Origin: Streptomyces armeniacus
GTDB taxonomy: Bacteria > Actinomycetota > Actinomycetes > Streptomycetales > Streptomycetaceae
Direction of reading: 5' to 3'
Assembly (NCBI RefSeq): GCF_003355155.1
Contig: NZ_CP031320.1
Location: forward strand, 668,369-732,368
Length of the DNA: 64,000 nt
The translations under genes were made by a program, and so were the position numbers. The notes under the pieces were generated by a model that ran no database searches, was not told the DNA's origin, and saw only the letters and a list, made by a program, of their open reading frames with translations. The stretch's first letter is position 1, and each line of letters opens with the position of its first letter. Of the stretch, positions 24,979 to 33,419 are shown piece by piece.

Positions 24979-25010
24979 TGTTGACTACGTAGCAGCTTAT
25001 ATTACAAGCT
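24979..25010 (+). promoter_or_regulatory. Promoter/operator region of the PLP-enzyme operon
   Basis: AGCTTATATTACAAGCT (24994-25010) is palindromic at all but one base pair and is unusually AT-rich for this genome. TTGACT at 24979-24984 lies just upstream. It is a good candidate operator for the GntR protein. Upstream, 24885-24945 has irregular 10-11-bp repeats around TTCGTACGGCG; no other feature is seen in 24791-25073. Confidence 0.6.
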
Positions 25011-25073
25011 CTCTCCGTTCGGCGGCATACGGAAGACCGTCGTCCGTATGTCAGTCCGCGACGGAGGGCGCAG

Positions 25074-26273
25074 GTGAACAGCACCGACCAGCAGATCTGT
25101 ATGGGCGCGTGGGACGGTCCGGGGGCGGAACCCGGTGCCGTGGCGCCCCCGATCTACCAGACGAGCCTCTTCACCAAGCCGTCCTTCGCCGAGTTCGTAC
25201 GGCAGCAGGCCGCCGAGCACGAGAACTTCGTCTACAGCCGGGGCACCAACCCCACGGTCGCCTTCCTCGAGGAACGTCTCGCGCTGCTCGAGGGCGGCGA
25301 GGCCGCGAAGTGCTTCGCCTCCGGCATGGGCGCGATCAGCGCCGTACTCGCCGGCCTGCTCCGCGGCGGCGACCACGTGCTCTTCGTCAACTCCGTCTAC
25401 GGCCCGACGACCGAACTCGCCCAGCACCTCGAACGCTTCGGCGTCGAGCACACGGTCCTCACCGACCCGGCCGCCGACGCCGAGGAGCACATACGGGAGA
25501 ACACGGCGCTCATCTACGTCGAGAGCCCGGGCACCATGCTGATGAAGGTCGTGGACATCCGGGAGCTGACCGCGGTCGCGCGCCGCCGCGGCATCCGTAC
25601 GGTCATGGACAACACCTGGTCCACACCCCTCTTCCAGAAGCCGCTCGCGGCCGGCGTCGACCTCGTCGTCCACTCCCTGACCAAGTACATCGGCGGCCAC
25701 AGCGACGTCATCGGCGGCGCGGTGATCGGCTCCCGCGACGTGCTCCGCGAGCTCTTCTACCAGGGCCACCAGCTGTTCGGCGCCGTCATGTCCGCGATGG
25801 AGGCCTCTCTCGTACTCCGCGGACTGCGGACCCTCCCGGTACGCATGGAGCAGCACCAGCGCAACGCGCTCAGCGTCCTCGACCATCTGCGCGCGCACCC
25901 CGAGGTCGTCGCCGTCCACCACCCGTACGTCGACCACGGCCCGGACGAGGACGTGATCACGTCCCAGTTCAGCGGCTTCTCCGGACTCCTCAGCTTCGAG
26001 CTGAGGGAGGGCACCTTCGCGCGGGTGTCCCGCTTCATCGACGCCCTGAGCCTCTTCCGGATCGGCCCGAGCTGGGGCGGCTACGAGAGCCTCGTGACGT
26101 CACCGGTGCGCTCCGACGACCCGGTCTCGTCCCCCTGGCCCGGCCTGATCCGGCTCTCCGTGGGACTCGAGGGCGCGCAGAGCCAACTCGAGGATCTCGA
26201 CCGGGCCTTCGCCTCGCTCGCCGCCGACGGCGTCCACACGCCGCGAACACTCCTGCCTGAGAGGACACCGTGA
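25074..26273 (+). CDS. PLP-dependent trans-sulfuration enzyme family member
   Basis: A 399-aa Cys/Met-metabolism PLP enzyme (cystathionine gamma-synthase/lyase, methionine gamma-lyase group). The Schiff-base Lys is K204 in SLTKYIGGHSDVIGG. Other family marks are IYQTSLFTKPSFAEF, YSRGTNPTVAFLEERLALLE, FASGMGAISAVLAGLLRGGD and MDNTWSTPLFQKPLAAGVDL. GTG 25074 has GGAGGGCGC upstream. Lyase or synthase activity cannot be decided by motif alone; pairing with a transporter and a FadR-type repressor favours a catabolic role on a sulfur amino acid. Confidence 0.88.
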   Translation: MNSTDQQICMGAWDGPGAEPGAVAPPIYQTSLFTKPSFAEFVRQQAAEHENFVYSRGTNPTVAFLEERLALLEGGEAAKCFASGMGAISAVLAGLLRGGDHVLFVNSVYGPTTELAQHLERFGVEHTVLTDPAADAEEHIRENTALIYVESPGTMLMKVVDIRELTAVARRRGIRTVMDNTWSTPLFQKPLAAGVDLVVHSLTKYIGGHSDVIGGAVIGSRDVLRELFYQGHQLFGAVMSAMEASLVLRGLRTLPVRMEQHQRNALSVLDHLRAHPEVVAVHHPYVDHGPDEDVITSQFSGFSGLLSFELREGTFARVSRFIDALSLFRIGPSWGGYESLVTSPVRSDDPVSSPWPGLIRLSVGLEGAQSQLEDLDRAFASLAADGVHTPRTLLPERTP

Positions 26274-27778
26274 AGTTCCAACAGGACACGCCGCCGCAGG
26301 AACCGCCGTCGCAGGACTCGCCGTCGGCCGGCGAAGGCGGGAAACGTACGCTCCCCCAACCCCGGCCCGCCGTCGCGCTCATACCGGTGGTCATCACCGT
26401 GGCGATCTTCGTCGGCGGTATCGGGATCATGGAATTCCCCGCGGAGCTGATGCTCATCTTCGCGGCCATCGTCTTCACGGTCTTCTCCGCCTGCCACGGC
26501 GTCGGCCTGGACCAGGTCCTCGCGGACATGGGCGAGAAGATCAAGCGGGCCCTGACGGGCATCCTCATCCTGCTGAGCATCGGCATCCTGATCGGCACCT
26601 GGATGATCGCGGGCACCGTCCCGCTCATGGTCGACTACGGCCTCCAGCTCATCAACCCGTCGTACCTGTACGTCCTCTCCTTCGTCGTCACCGCCATCGT
26701 GGCCACGTTCACCGGTACGTCGTGGGGCGCGGCGGGCACGATCGGCGTCGCGCTGATGGGCGTCGCCGCCACCATGGACATCTCGCTGGCGATCACCGCC
26801 GGCGCCGTGGTCTCGGGCGCGTACTTCGGCGACAAGCTCTCACCGCTCTCCGACACCACGAACGTGAGCTCCCTGGCGGCCGGCGCCAACATCTACGAGC
26901 ACATCCGCCACATGCTCTACACCGCGGTGCCGTCGTCGCTCCTCGCGGTCGTGGTCTTCCTGCTCGCCGGGTTCTCGATCGACGCGGGGTCGGTCGATCT
27001 CGACGTCATCGACGGCACCGTCGACGAGCTGCAGGAACTCTTCACCCTCAACCCGCTGCTGCTCCTGCCGCCGGCCGTGGTCCTCGTCGGCTCGATCATG
27101 CGCAAGCCCCCGCTGATCGTGCTGTTCGTCTCCTCGGTGACCGCCGCCGTACTCGCCGTGCTCGTCCAGGGCTTCAGCATCGCCGACACGTTCGACGCCG
27201 CCGTCTCCGGCTTCACCACCGACATGCTGTCCGGCGACGTCTCGGACCCCCTCACCGAGCTGCTCAACCGCGGTGGCCTGCACTCGATGTACAACTCGGC
27301 GTTCTTCGTCTTCTGCGCGTTCTTCTTCGCCGCGGCACTGGAGAACTCCGGCGTGCTGCGCCTCCTGCTCAGCACAGTGATCGACAAGCTGCGGTCGACC
27401 GGCAGCCTCGTACTGGCCACGCTGCTCTCCGGCTTCACCGTCATCAACGGCACGTCGAACGCCCTGGTCACGTACTTCCTCATCAACGACCTCTACGGCG
27501 AGGCCTTCAAGAAGCGGAACCTGCACCCGACCAACCTCTCCCGCAGCATGGAGGACTCGGTCACCCTCACCGAGGTCCTCATGCCCTGGACCGTCTCCGG
27601 CGCGTTCATCGCGGGCACCCTGGGCGTCGACAACTTCGACTTCCTGCCGTGGGCGGTCTTCTGCTGGAGCGGCATCGCCTTCTCCGCGCTGCTGGCGTAC
27701 CTCTCCCCCGTCACCCGCGACTTCGGCATCCGCCGCCTGACGCCCCGGGAGCCCGAAGCGGAACCGGCCAAGGCCTGA
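26270..27778 (+). CDS. NhaC-family Na+/H+ antiporter
   Basis: A 502-aa membrane protein with 10 or more hydrophobic segments. NhaC family marks are VSGAYFGDKLSPLSDTTNVS, LAAGANIYEHIRHMLYTAVP and the C-terminal LPWTVSGAFIAGTLGV-like stretch. GTG 26270 overlaps the preceding stop (GTGA), so translation is coupled. The charged, Pro-rich first 35 residues are cytosolic. Some family members exchange malate or lactate with sodium; here it may exchange a product of the partner PLP enzyme, but that is inference. Confidence 0.88.
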   Translation: MKFQQDTPPQEPPSQDSPSAGEGGKRTLPQPRPAVALIPVVITVAIFVGGIGIMEFPAELMLIFAAIVFTVFSACHGVGLDQVLADMGEKIKRALTGILILLSIGILIGTWMIAGTVPLMVDYGLQLINPSYLYVLSFVVTAIVATFTGTSWGAAGTIGVALMGVAATMDISLAITAGAVVSGAYFGDKLSPLSDTTNVSSLAAGANIYEHIRHMLYTAVPSSLLAVVVFLLAGFSIDAGSVDLDVIDGTVDELQELFTLNPLLLLPPAVVLVGSIMRKPPLIVLFVSSVTAAVLAVLVQGFSIADTFDAAVSGFTTDMLSGDVSDPLTELLNRGGLHSMYNSAFFVFCAFFFAAALENSGVLRLLLSTVIDKLRSTGSLVLATLLSGFTVINGTSNALVTYFLINDLYGEAFKKRNLHPTNLSRSMEDSVTLTEVLMPWTVSGAFIAGTLGVDNFDFLPWAVFCWSGIAFSALLAYLSPVTRDFGIRRLTPREPEAEPAKA

Positions 27779-27861
27779 CGCCCCGGGGGCGCGCTTCCCG
27801 TACGGCCCGCCAATGCGCGCAACCCTGGAACCGCCCCGCCCCGCCCCGCCAGGCCCGGGCG

Positions 27862-28656
27862 TCAGCGCCCGGCGCCTCGGCGGATCGCGGTCTCCACAGG
27901 GGAGTGGTCACCATCGGGGCGTTCGAGGTTCGGTCCCTGCCCCGGACGGGGAAGCAGCGGGGGCTGCGCCATGAAGCGCGGTTCGGCGCCGCGGTGAGGC
28001 TGCGCGGCGTGTACGAGAAAGGGGTGACAGAGGTAGACGTCACCGGCCCGCCCCGTGGCCAGGTCAAGCGGCCGGTGCTCGGTGGCGGGCGCGGCACGCT
28101 GGGCGAGGTCCATGAACGACAGGCCGGCCTCTCGCTCGGGTTCGAGGAGGGCGGCGACGTCCAGGTGGGACCCGGTACGGATGCGGGTGGGCGCGTCGTC
28201 TTTCCCCACGTCGGACATGAGGAACAGCATGAGCAGCCACCGCCCTTGGGAAGCGACGTTCACCCGATAGGACATGAAGTCGGCGGGATCGTCTCCGGGG
28301 AAGCTCGCATCGACGTGCCACCCGTCGTCACCTGGCTCCGCGTCGCTGGGGAACCGTACCGGGAACGTACCGAGCCCACCGAGCGGCGCCCAGCGCCCCT
28401 CGCCCACGAGAACATCGAACGCGGCATGCAGCCGAGCCGAGTTGGCAGCGGCCCGGAAGGGCTCCTGCCCATAGGCACCGAGCCGCACCACGGGGGTCTT
28501 CCACGTCGCCGGATCGCCGGGCTCACCGTCGATGTCCCGCCACACGATTTCCCGGCACTCGGCCGCGAGCTCCCGCGAGAACGCCCCCTCCACACGGAGA
28601 AACCCCTTCTCCACGAACCCGGCCACATCGTCGTCGCTGATCACCGATTCACCCAT
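27862..28656 (-). CDS. Phytanoyl-CoA dioxygenase-like protein
   Basis: A 264-aa Fe(II)/2-oxoglutarate-dependent oxygenase-fold protein. The iron ligands appear as H-x-D in DGWHVDASFPG and a distal His in CHPFLVHAAQPHRG, with the 2-oxoglutarate Arg probably in EPRFMAQPPLL. FVEKGFLRVEGAFSRELAAE is the usual N-terminal helix. It is a single gene transcribed away from the NhaC operon. Substrate unknown. Confidence 0.82.
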   Translation of the reverse strand: MGESVISDDDVAGFVEKGFLRVEGAFSRELAAECREIVWRDIDGEPGDPATWKTPVVRLGAYGQEPFRAAANSARLHAAFDVLVGEGRWAPLGGLGTFPVRFPSDAEPGDDGWHVDASFPGDDPADFMSYRVNVASQGRWLLMLFLMSDVGKDDAPTRIRTGSHLDVAALLEPEREAGLSFMDLAQRAAPATEHRPLDLATGRAGDVYLCHPFLVHAAQPHRGAEPRFMAQPPLLPRPGQGPNLERPDGDHSPVETAIRRGAGR

Positions 28657-28767
28657 GCCACCAGCGTGCTCCCACTGCGCCGCCCCCGCCCGACAATCCC
28701 CGCACGCTTCCTGTCAGGCCCCCGGCCCTGCCGTGGCCACCAGCACGAGCACGACATCATGATCACG

Positions 28768-28788
28768 GGTCACTGGTCACTGGTCACT
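28768..28788. repeat. Three tandem copies of GGTCACT
   Basis: A 7-bp unit repeated exactly three times, overlapping the kinase stop codon (28784-28786). Confidence 0.7.
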
Positions 28789-30247
28789 TGACCTCAAGAA
28801 CTTGTTTGTAGAGCTCGCGTGCTCGTTCGTGGTTCCCGGCGTCGCGTTCCACGTCGGCCCAGTACATGAGCACATCGGCCCTCTGCTTGGAGGGGCCGTC
28901 GGCCTCGATGGCCTGCTGGAGCAGCCTGCGGGCCTCCTCCAGGCCCCCGGCCCCCACCTCGATCACGGCCTGGTTCCACGACGCCGCCAGGACGATGCCC
29001 CATTGGCCGGTCTCGATGGCCCGTTTGAAGAGTTCGCGTGCCTCCTCCGCGTTCCCGGCGTCTCTCTCCAGCAGGCCCCAGCAGTTCAGCGCGTGGCCCT
29101 GGTGCCAGAGAGGGCCGGTCTCGACGGCCTGCTGGTAGAGCCTGCGGCCCTCGTCCGGGTTTCCGTCCTCCGTCTCGCGCCAGCCCAGGTCGACGAGGGC
29201 CCTGGCCGTCTGCTCGGGGGTGCCGCCGGCCTCGATGGCCTGCCGGAAGAGCCTGCGTGCCTCCTCTCCGTTCCCGGCGTCCCACTCCAGCAGGGCCAGG
29301 GCGTTGAGCGCGTCGACGTGCTGCGGGAGGCCTTCCCCTTCCGGCCCGGTCTCGGGGGAGCCGGTGTCGTCCGGCGTCGGAGGGGTGACATTGCGCTCGT
29401 CGATCACCGTGGTGAGGGTGGGCGGCAGCCAGGATGTCCCCAAGTCGTCCGGGGCGGGCACCTGGTCGAGGATCTGCGCCAGCGTCGGCCGCAGCGCAGC
29501 GTCCTTGGCCAGGCAGTCCGCGACCAGCGCGGCAAGGGCCGCGGGCAGCCCCGACAGGTTCGGATGCTCGTGCACCACCCGGTAGTTGACCGCGTGCGGG
29601 GCGCCTGCACCGAAGGGGAGGCGGCCGGTCGCCGCGTAGGCGAGCACGGCGCCGAGGGAGAACACGTCCGACGCGGGCCCGGCATGGTTGCCCAGGAGGT
29701 GCTCCGGGGCCATGAACCCGGACGTCCCGATGGTCATCCCGGTGCCGGTGAGCTGCGTGTCCTCGGCGGCCCGCGCGATGCCGAAATCGATCAGGCGGGG
29801 GCCGTCCGCCGCCAGCAGGACGTTCCCCGGCTTCAGGTCGCGGTGCACCATCTCGCAGTCGTGTACGGCCGCCAGCCCTTCCGCGAGCCCTGCGGTCAGC
29901 AGTCCCAGCGCGCGTTCCGGCAGGGGGCCGTGCTGGTCTACGGCGTCCTGCAGCGAGGGGCCGGGAATGTAGGCGGTGGCCAGCCACGGGGGGTCCGCCG
30001 CCGGATCGGCGTCCACCACGTGTGCGGTGTAGAAGCCGCCGACCCGCCGGGCGGCCGTCACCTCGCGGGCGAACCGCCGCCGGAAACCGGCGTCCAGGGC
30101 GAGCTCCGGCCGTACCACCTTCACCGCCACCAGCCGGCCGCCACGGGAACGGCCCAGGAACACGCGCCCCATCCCGCCCCCGCCCAGCCGCTTCAGCAAC
30201 CGGTACGGCCCGACCTCCCGCGGATCCCCGGCCTGCAAACCCTCCAC
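28784..30247 (-). CDS. Soluble Ser/Thr protein kinase with C-terminal helical repeats
   Basis: A 487-aa protein. The kinase domain (about 14-265) has the Gly loop LGGGGMGRVFLG, catalytic Lys43 in VAVKVV, HRDLKPGN (135-142), DFG (154-156) and APE (180-182). After a Pro-rich linker, residues about 312-487 form five 34-36-residue repeats with the pattern LEWDAGNGEEARRLFRQAIE, similar to TPR or Sel1-like repeats. No membrane segment exists, unlike PknB-type kinases, so it acts in the cytosol. GTG 30247 is preferred because MEGLQAGDPREVGPYRLLKR is the family N-terminus and GGAGG lies upstream; GTG 30271 is an alternative. Confidence 0.88.
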   Translation of the reverse strand: MEGLQAGDPREVGPYRLLKRLGGGGMGRVFLGRSRGGRLVAVKVVRPELALDAGFRRRFAREVTAARRVGGFYTAHVVDADPAADPPWLATAYIPGPSLQDAVDQHGPLPERALGLLTAGLAEGLAAVHDCEMVHRDLKPGNVLLAADGPRLIDFGIARAAEDTQLTGTGMTIGTSGFMAPEHLLGNHAGPASDVFSLGAVLAYAATGRLPFGAGAPHAVNYRVVHEHPNLSGLPAALAALVADCLAKDAALRPTLAQILDQVPAPDDLGTSWLPPTLTTVIDERNVTPPTPDDTGSPETGPEGEGLPQHVDALNALALLEWDAGNGEEARRLFRQAIEAGGTPEQTARALVDLGWRETEDGNPDEGRRLYQQAVETGPLWHQGHALNCWGLLERDAGNAEEARELFKRAIETGQWGIVLAASWNQAVIEVGAGGLEEARRLLQQAIEADGPSKQRADVLMYWADVERDAGNHERARELYKQVLEVK

Positions 30248-30600
30248 GCTGCCTCCTACCCAGGACGTCACAACCGCCCTGCCAGTTCTGGTTCCTCAAG
30301 CCGCAGACGGGGCCGCCTTCAACAGCCGTACCGGTGCTCCGCACGCGCCGTCCCGTCCCGTCCCCGAGGGGTGCGCCGACGCGTTGGACGTCGGGTGCGG
30401 CGCCGCGCGCGAGTAACACGCTCTGACACCGCGCTGCGGGTGACCTCGACTACCCGCCGTTGACCGTGGTTGTCCGACCCTCGGGTACGGCACGGGCACG
30501 TTTGGACGCGACTGCTGGATGAGTTCGGTTGCTGCGGCTCACCGTTCGCAGACGAGTAAGTGTGAAGACTTCGGGTCGAGAGCGTTCGTGCTCGGGACTC
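30248..30600. other. Intergenic region without a recognised gene
   Basis: About 350 bp between the kinase start and the end of the next minus-strand gene. No hairpin, tRNA or convincing short gene was seen; it must contain the kinase promoter. Confidence 0.4.
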
Positions 30601-31137
30601 CTACGCGCCCCGCTGCGGTTCGAACTCTGCGGTGAAGTCCTCCCAGAGCCCGCCGATGTCCTCGTGGAGGCCGTCGACATGGCGGCCGGTGTGTTCACCG
30701 GTCGGTGTGGATTCCACCAGGCACCAGCCGGGAAGTTCGCCGCGAAGCTTCAGGGGCGGGTATCCGTCGGGATCCTCCGGATCGTGGTCGACGAAGTCGG
30801 AGTCCGCCAGCCGATAGGCAAGATCGAAGGCGGTCGCATGGGCGACTCGGCTGGCGAAAAGTGCCAGAGTCTGTGGCTCGATACCCGCAGCCTCGAACTG
30901 CGCCAGCTCGTCGGGGCTCTGCGGATCGGCGAGCAACTGGTCTACGGCGCCGGGCTGTTCCCACCGTGCGACCGCCTGCCGTACGCCGCGCAGGAACAGG
31001 AAACGGGCCAGCTGCGGAATGTTCTCGTCCACTTCGGAGTCGGCCCAGCCCGCCGGGTCCGCCGCGCCCAGAGCCGTGAAGACCTGGATCAGGTGGGCAC
31101 GGCGCTTCTCAGGGTCCTGATGTGTGTCACCAGTCAT
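30601..31137 (-). CDS. Hypothetical protein, 178 aa
   Basis: I do not recognise this protein. Starting at ATG 31137 it is a soluble, acidic, helix-rich protein: LIQVFTALGAADPAGWADSE, LARFLFLRGVRQAVARWEQP and GLHEDIGGLWEDFTAEFEPQ. The frame is open much further upstream (to 31569), but that part overlaps the tRNA fragment and has no natural composition. It lies just outside the left end of the putative integrated element. Confidence 0.65.
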   Translation of the reverse strand: MTGDTHQDPEKRRAHLIQVFTALGAADPAGWADSEVDENIPQLARFLFLRGVRQAVARWEQPGAVDQLLADPQSPDELAQFEAAGIEPQTLALFASRVAHATAFDLAYRLADSDFVDHDPEDPDGYPPLKLRGELPGWCLVESTPTGEHTGRHVDGLHEDIGGLWEDFTAEFEPQRGA

Positions 31138-31420
31138 GGGCGCAGCATGCCAGAGCCGTGGGGCAACCCTCCGGAGTCCCACTGGCGCACACAAACTCGC
31201 CAACGGCGGCCGATGACGAGTTGATCCGTCGCAGCCCGTCTCGGAGCAGAGGCGCCGGGAAGGAATCCGCGCCTTGAACGGCCCATCGCCGCCTACGGCC
31301 CGGCGCGTCCCGAGGAGTAGACGGAGTTGCGGCGGCGGAACGTCGATCTGGAAACGGTCGGGGTTCGGGTGCGGCGTGCGGCACCTGAGCTGGGGCCTGA
31401 AACGGTCTGGGCGACAAAGA

Positions 31421-31445
31421 ACCCCTGGGTCCATGACCCGGGGGT
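31421..31445 (-). terminator. Orphan tRNA-type terminator beyond the tRNA fragment
   Basis: On the minus strand the arms ACCCCCGGGTC and GACCCAGGGGT pair around ATG with one mismatch, followed by TCTTTGT. It lies only 6 bp beyond the 3' end of the tRNA-Gly fragment, where the tRNA terminator would have been before an integration. Confidence 0.6.
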
Positions 31446-31451
31446 CTGTGG

Positions 31452-31495
31452 TGGAGCGGGCGACGGAAATCGAACCCGCGCTATAAGCTTGGGAA
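31452..31495 (-). repeat. Attachment site: 3' fragment of tRNA-Gly
   Basis: It covers the anticodon loop to the CCA end of the tRNA and differs from the intact gene at one base in the T-loop side (GAAAT for GGAAT on the plus strand). It lacks the 5' half and is not a functional tRNA. Confidence 0.8.
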
Positions 31496-31770
31496 TCACC
31501 GTGTTGATTGGGCCAGTTGGGCCGCTGAGCTGCTCGGATGCACCGGTCACCTCGGCCATCCTCTGTCACCGTTGGCCACCTTTGCAGGGCCCAGAGACGG
31601 CCCGGGCCATGTCAGCTCGGCGTCGGCTGCTTCGCAAGGCGCTCTCGCCCGGGGAGTGTCTTCTCGCCTGAGTCTTACCGGCGATCTCTGGCACCTGCAT
31701 GAACAGACGTCGAGGTGACTGACACGGCCTCGGCCCAACGGGCACAATGTTTAGGAGGGGGTGACCTGCC

Positions 31771-31992
31771 GTGAGCTTCTACGTAGGGTTGGGCCTGGTA
31801 TTCCTGGCGTTTTTGGCGTGGGTCCTAGCTGTGGGTGTCCGGCGGGACCGTCGGCGGGCTGGGCTCGGTGACAATGGCAGGCGCAGTCAAGAGAAGGCGG
31901 TCCTCGACGCCCGCAACGCGCGAAGAGAGATGCGGGTTCAGAAGCGTTTTGATGACGGCGGGATCACGCGGTCGCTGCGCGACAGAGACTGA
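31771..31992 (+). CDS. Small membrane protein, 73 aa
   Basis: GTG 31771 gives a single N-terminal membrane helix (VGLGLVFLAFLAWVLAVGV) followed by a long basic, Arg-rich cytosolic tail (RRDRRRAGLGDNGRRSQEKA, ARREMRVQKRFDDGGITRSL). TAGGAGGGGGTGA lies upstream, slightly far from the start. It lies inside the element remnant. I do not recognise the family. Confidence 0.5.
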   Translation: MSFYVGLGLVFLAFLAWVLAVGVRRDRRRAGLGDNGRRSQEKAVLDARNARREMRVQKRFDDGGITRSLRDRD

Positions 31993-32251
31993 CAGGCCCA
32001 CGTGAAGCGGAAACCGGGTCGACTTCCCAAGGTCGGTGGAGCGGCTCACCCCATGGTGGCTGTCTAGAGCCGTGGAGCCGACCGCCCCGGCCCCCGTCGG
32101 CCTTCTTCTCAGCACAGGTGATTGCTGTGGTCGCGCGACCGGCGTAGCCGGGGGCGGAGCGGGGCGGAGACAGGAGCGTCGCCCCCGGCGGCGAGCCGGG
32201 GAGCGCGCGGTGAGCGGAGCGAGCCCTTGAAGTCGTAAGGAAGGTTGTTAC

Positions 32252-32637
32252 TCAGCGCGCGTGCCCGGCGGGCTCTCGTGATGTGAAGTGCTGGGTGCAG
32301 GGCGGAAGTTGTGTCGTCTGGCGGTGCAGCAGGGTCAGGAAGAGTGCGGGGTGGGTTGTCCAGGTCAGGGCTGTTGCTTGGTGGGTGATGGTGAGGGTCT
32401 GGGGGTGGCCGGCGCGTAGGTTGCGTACGGCTTGGGCTTGGCCGTCGGTGGCCCAGTGCTGGGCTTGGCGGTGGGCTCGTCGAGTTCGGTGGTGAGCATC
32501 ATGAGGCTTGTGCGGGTCCAGCGCGCGGCTTGGTGGGGGCTGTAGGCGTCGAAGGTGCCGATGCGCTTGCCGTTGGCGGTGGGTTCAAGCCCGTCACTCA
32601 CCGGCCTGTTCAATCCTGCGGCTGCCCGTGCTCGCAC
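32252..32637 (-). pseudogene. Frameshifted small gene inside the element remnant
   Basis: One minus-strand frame reads ANGKRIGTFDAYSPHQAARW then TRTSLMMLTTELDEP; the other frame continues with QAQHWATDGQAQAVRNLRAG, HPQTLTITHQATALTWTTHP and ALFLTLLHRQTTQLPPCTQH. Both look like natural protein, and a frameshift near 32485 would join them. The family is not recognised. Confidence 0.4.
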
Positions 32638-32801
32638 ACGCCCGCGTGCCTGCTCGCGGGTTACGGTCCCCGGCGAGCCTCGGGGTCATAGGTGCGCTGC
32701 TCCTGGGCGGCATCGTTCTTGCTGTGGCCTTGGCTGCCGTCGCCGTCGTGGTCAGCTCCGCGGCCGTGGCAGTCGTCGTACTGCGCGCCTTGCTCCGCTA
32801 G
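32628..32801 (+). CDS. Hydrophobic small protein, SpdD-like
   Basis: Up to 57 aa, ending LGVIGALLLGGIVLAVALAA, AVVVSSAAVAVVVLRALLR. A short basic lead followed by two membrane segments and a terminal LRALLR is what I recall of SpdD-type mobile-element transfer proteins. No ribosome site is evident, so it may be the remaining C-terminus of a longer gene. Confidence 0.35.
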   Translation: MLAHARVPARGLRSPASLGVIGALLLGGIVLAVALAAVAVVVSSAAVAVVVLRALLR

Positions 32802-32821
32802 AAGGCCCACACAACGAGCAA

Positions 32822-32844
32822 GGCCCAGGTCTGCGACCTGGACC
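32822..32844 (-). terminator. tRNA-Gly terminator hairpin
   Basis: Arms 32822-32831 and 32835-32844 (10 bp with one wobble) around TGC, just beyond the CCA end of the tRNA on the minus strand. It may have been brought by the integrated element. Confidence 0.6.
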
Positions 32845-32850
32845 CTCGGG

Positions 32851-32924
32851 TGGAGCGGGCGACGGGAATCGAACCCGCGCTATAAGCTTGGGAAGCTCAT
32901 GTTCTACCATTAAACTACGCCCGC
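32851..32924 (-). tRNA. tRNA-Gly (anticodon CCC)
   Basis: The 74-nt minus-strand sequence folds as a tRNA: acceptor GCGGGCG/CGCCCGC, a short D arm with TTTAATGGTAGAA, anticodon loop TTCCCAA giving CCC, T-loop GTTCGATTC and an encoded CCA. The anticodon stem has one G-U pair. It reads glycine GGG codons. It is the integration target of the remnant element on its 3' side. Confidence 0.95.
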
Positions 32925-33154
32925 GAAGAGCGGCTCCTGGAGCCCTCTCATCGCGGGACACTGTACCTCATCACGGACCCCCGGCGCACAGGCCGAGGGG
33001 TCTTTGTGCTGTTCGGGGCGTGGGCGGGGCATGAGTGCGGGGGCTTTGGGTAACGAGGGCAGGGCGTACCGTGGGGCGGAGTGCCGGTGCGGGAGTTGGG
33101 CGGTTTATCCCTTAGCGTGGCTTTTGTCGTCCACGTACTTGGGGAGAGGAAACG

Positions 33155-33346
33155 ATGGAGTCCACCGTCGTCCGCTGTGCCGAAGGGCACGAGTTCAGCA
33201 CCTCGACGTTCCCGATGCAGAACCTCGGCGCCGACCGGATCGGTCCGGGCCGGCTGCTGCGGTGTCCGCGTTGTGCGCGTCTGCGGCAGGCGGTGCCCGT
33301 TCCTCCAGCGCCCCGGAGCGGGCAGCCCGCGGAGACGGAGCGCTGA
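33155..33346 (+). CDS. Small zinc-ribbon-like protein, 63 aa
   Basis: The protein has four possible metal ligands, Cys/His in VVRCAEGHEFS and C-x-x-C in LLRCPRCARLRQA, separated by about 25 residues. This looks like one small zinc ribbon followed by a Pro-rich tail. GGAGAGGAAACG is well placed before ATG 33155. A strong hairpin follows. Role unknown. Confidence 0.7.
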   Translation: MESTVVRCAEGHEFSTSTFPMQNLGADRIGPGRLLRCPRCARLRQAVPVPPAPRSGQPAETER

Positions 33347-33366
33347 GCGCCGAGCGCGTACGCCCG

Positions 33367-33398
33367 CGCGGGCCCGGTCCGATTGGGCCGGGCCCGCG
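33367..33398 (+). terminator. 14-bp-stem terminator hairpin
   Basis: Arms 33367-33380 and 33385-33398 pair with one G-U around GATT, between the zinc-ribbon gene and dcd. Confidence 0.8.
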
Positions 33399-33419
33399 TC
33401 GTGCGCGTAGTCTCAGCCC

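Larger units (their letters stand above)
31452..32894. mobile_element. Remnant of a tRNA-Gly-integrated element
   Basis: The 44-bp 3' half of tRNA-Gly at 32851-32894 is repeated at 31452-31495 with one mismatch, in direct orientation. This is the attL/attR arrangement left by site-specific integration into a tRNA 3' end. About 1.36 kb lies between the copies; it encodes only small or broken genes, with no integrase, replication or translocase gene left. Small membrane proteins inside are reminiscent of Spd-type spread proteins of actinomycete integrative elements. I infer a deleted element. Confidence 0.65.

Noticed and set aside
31447..31500. Second tRNA gene
   Set aside because: Only the 3' half from the anticodon loop to CCA is present; the D arm and the 5' acceptor strand are missing, so it is an attachment-site copy.
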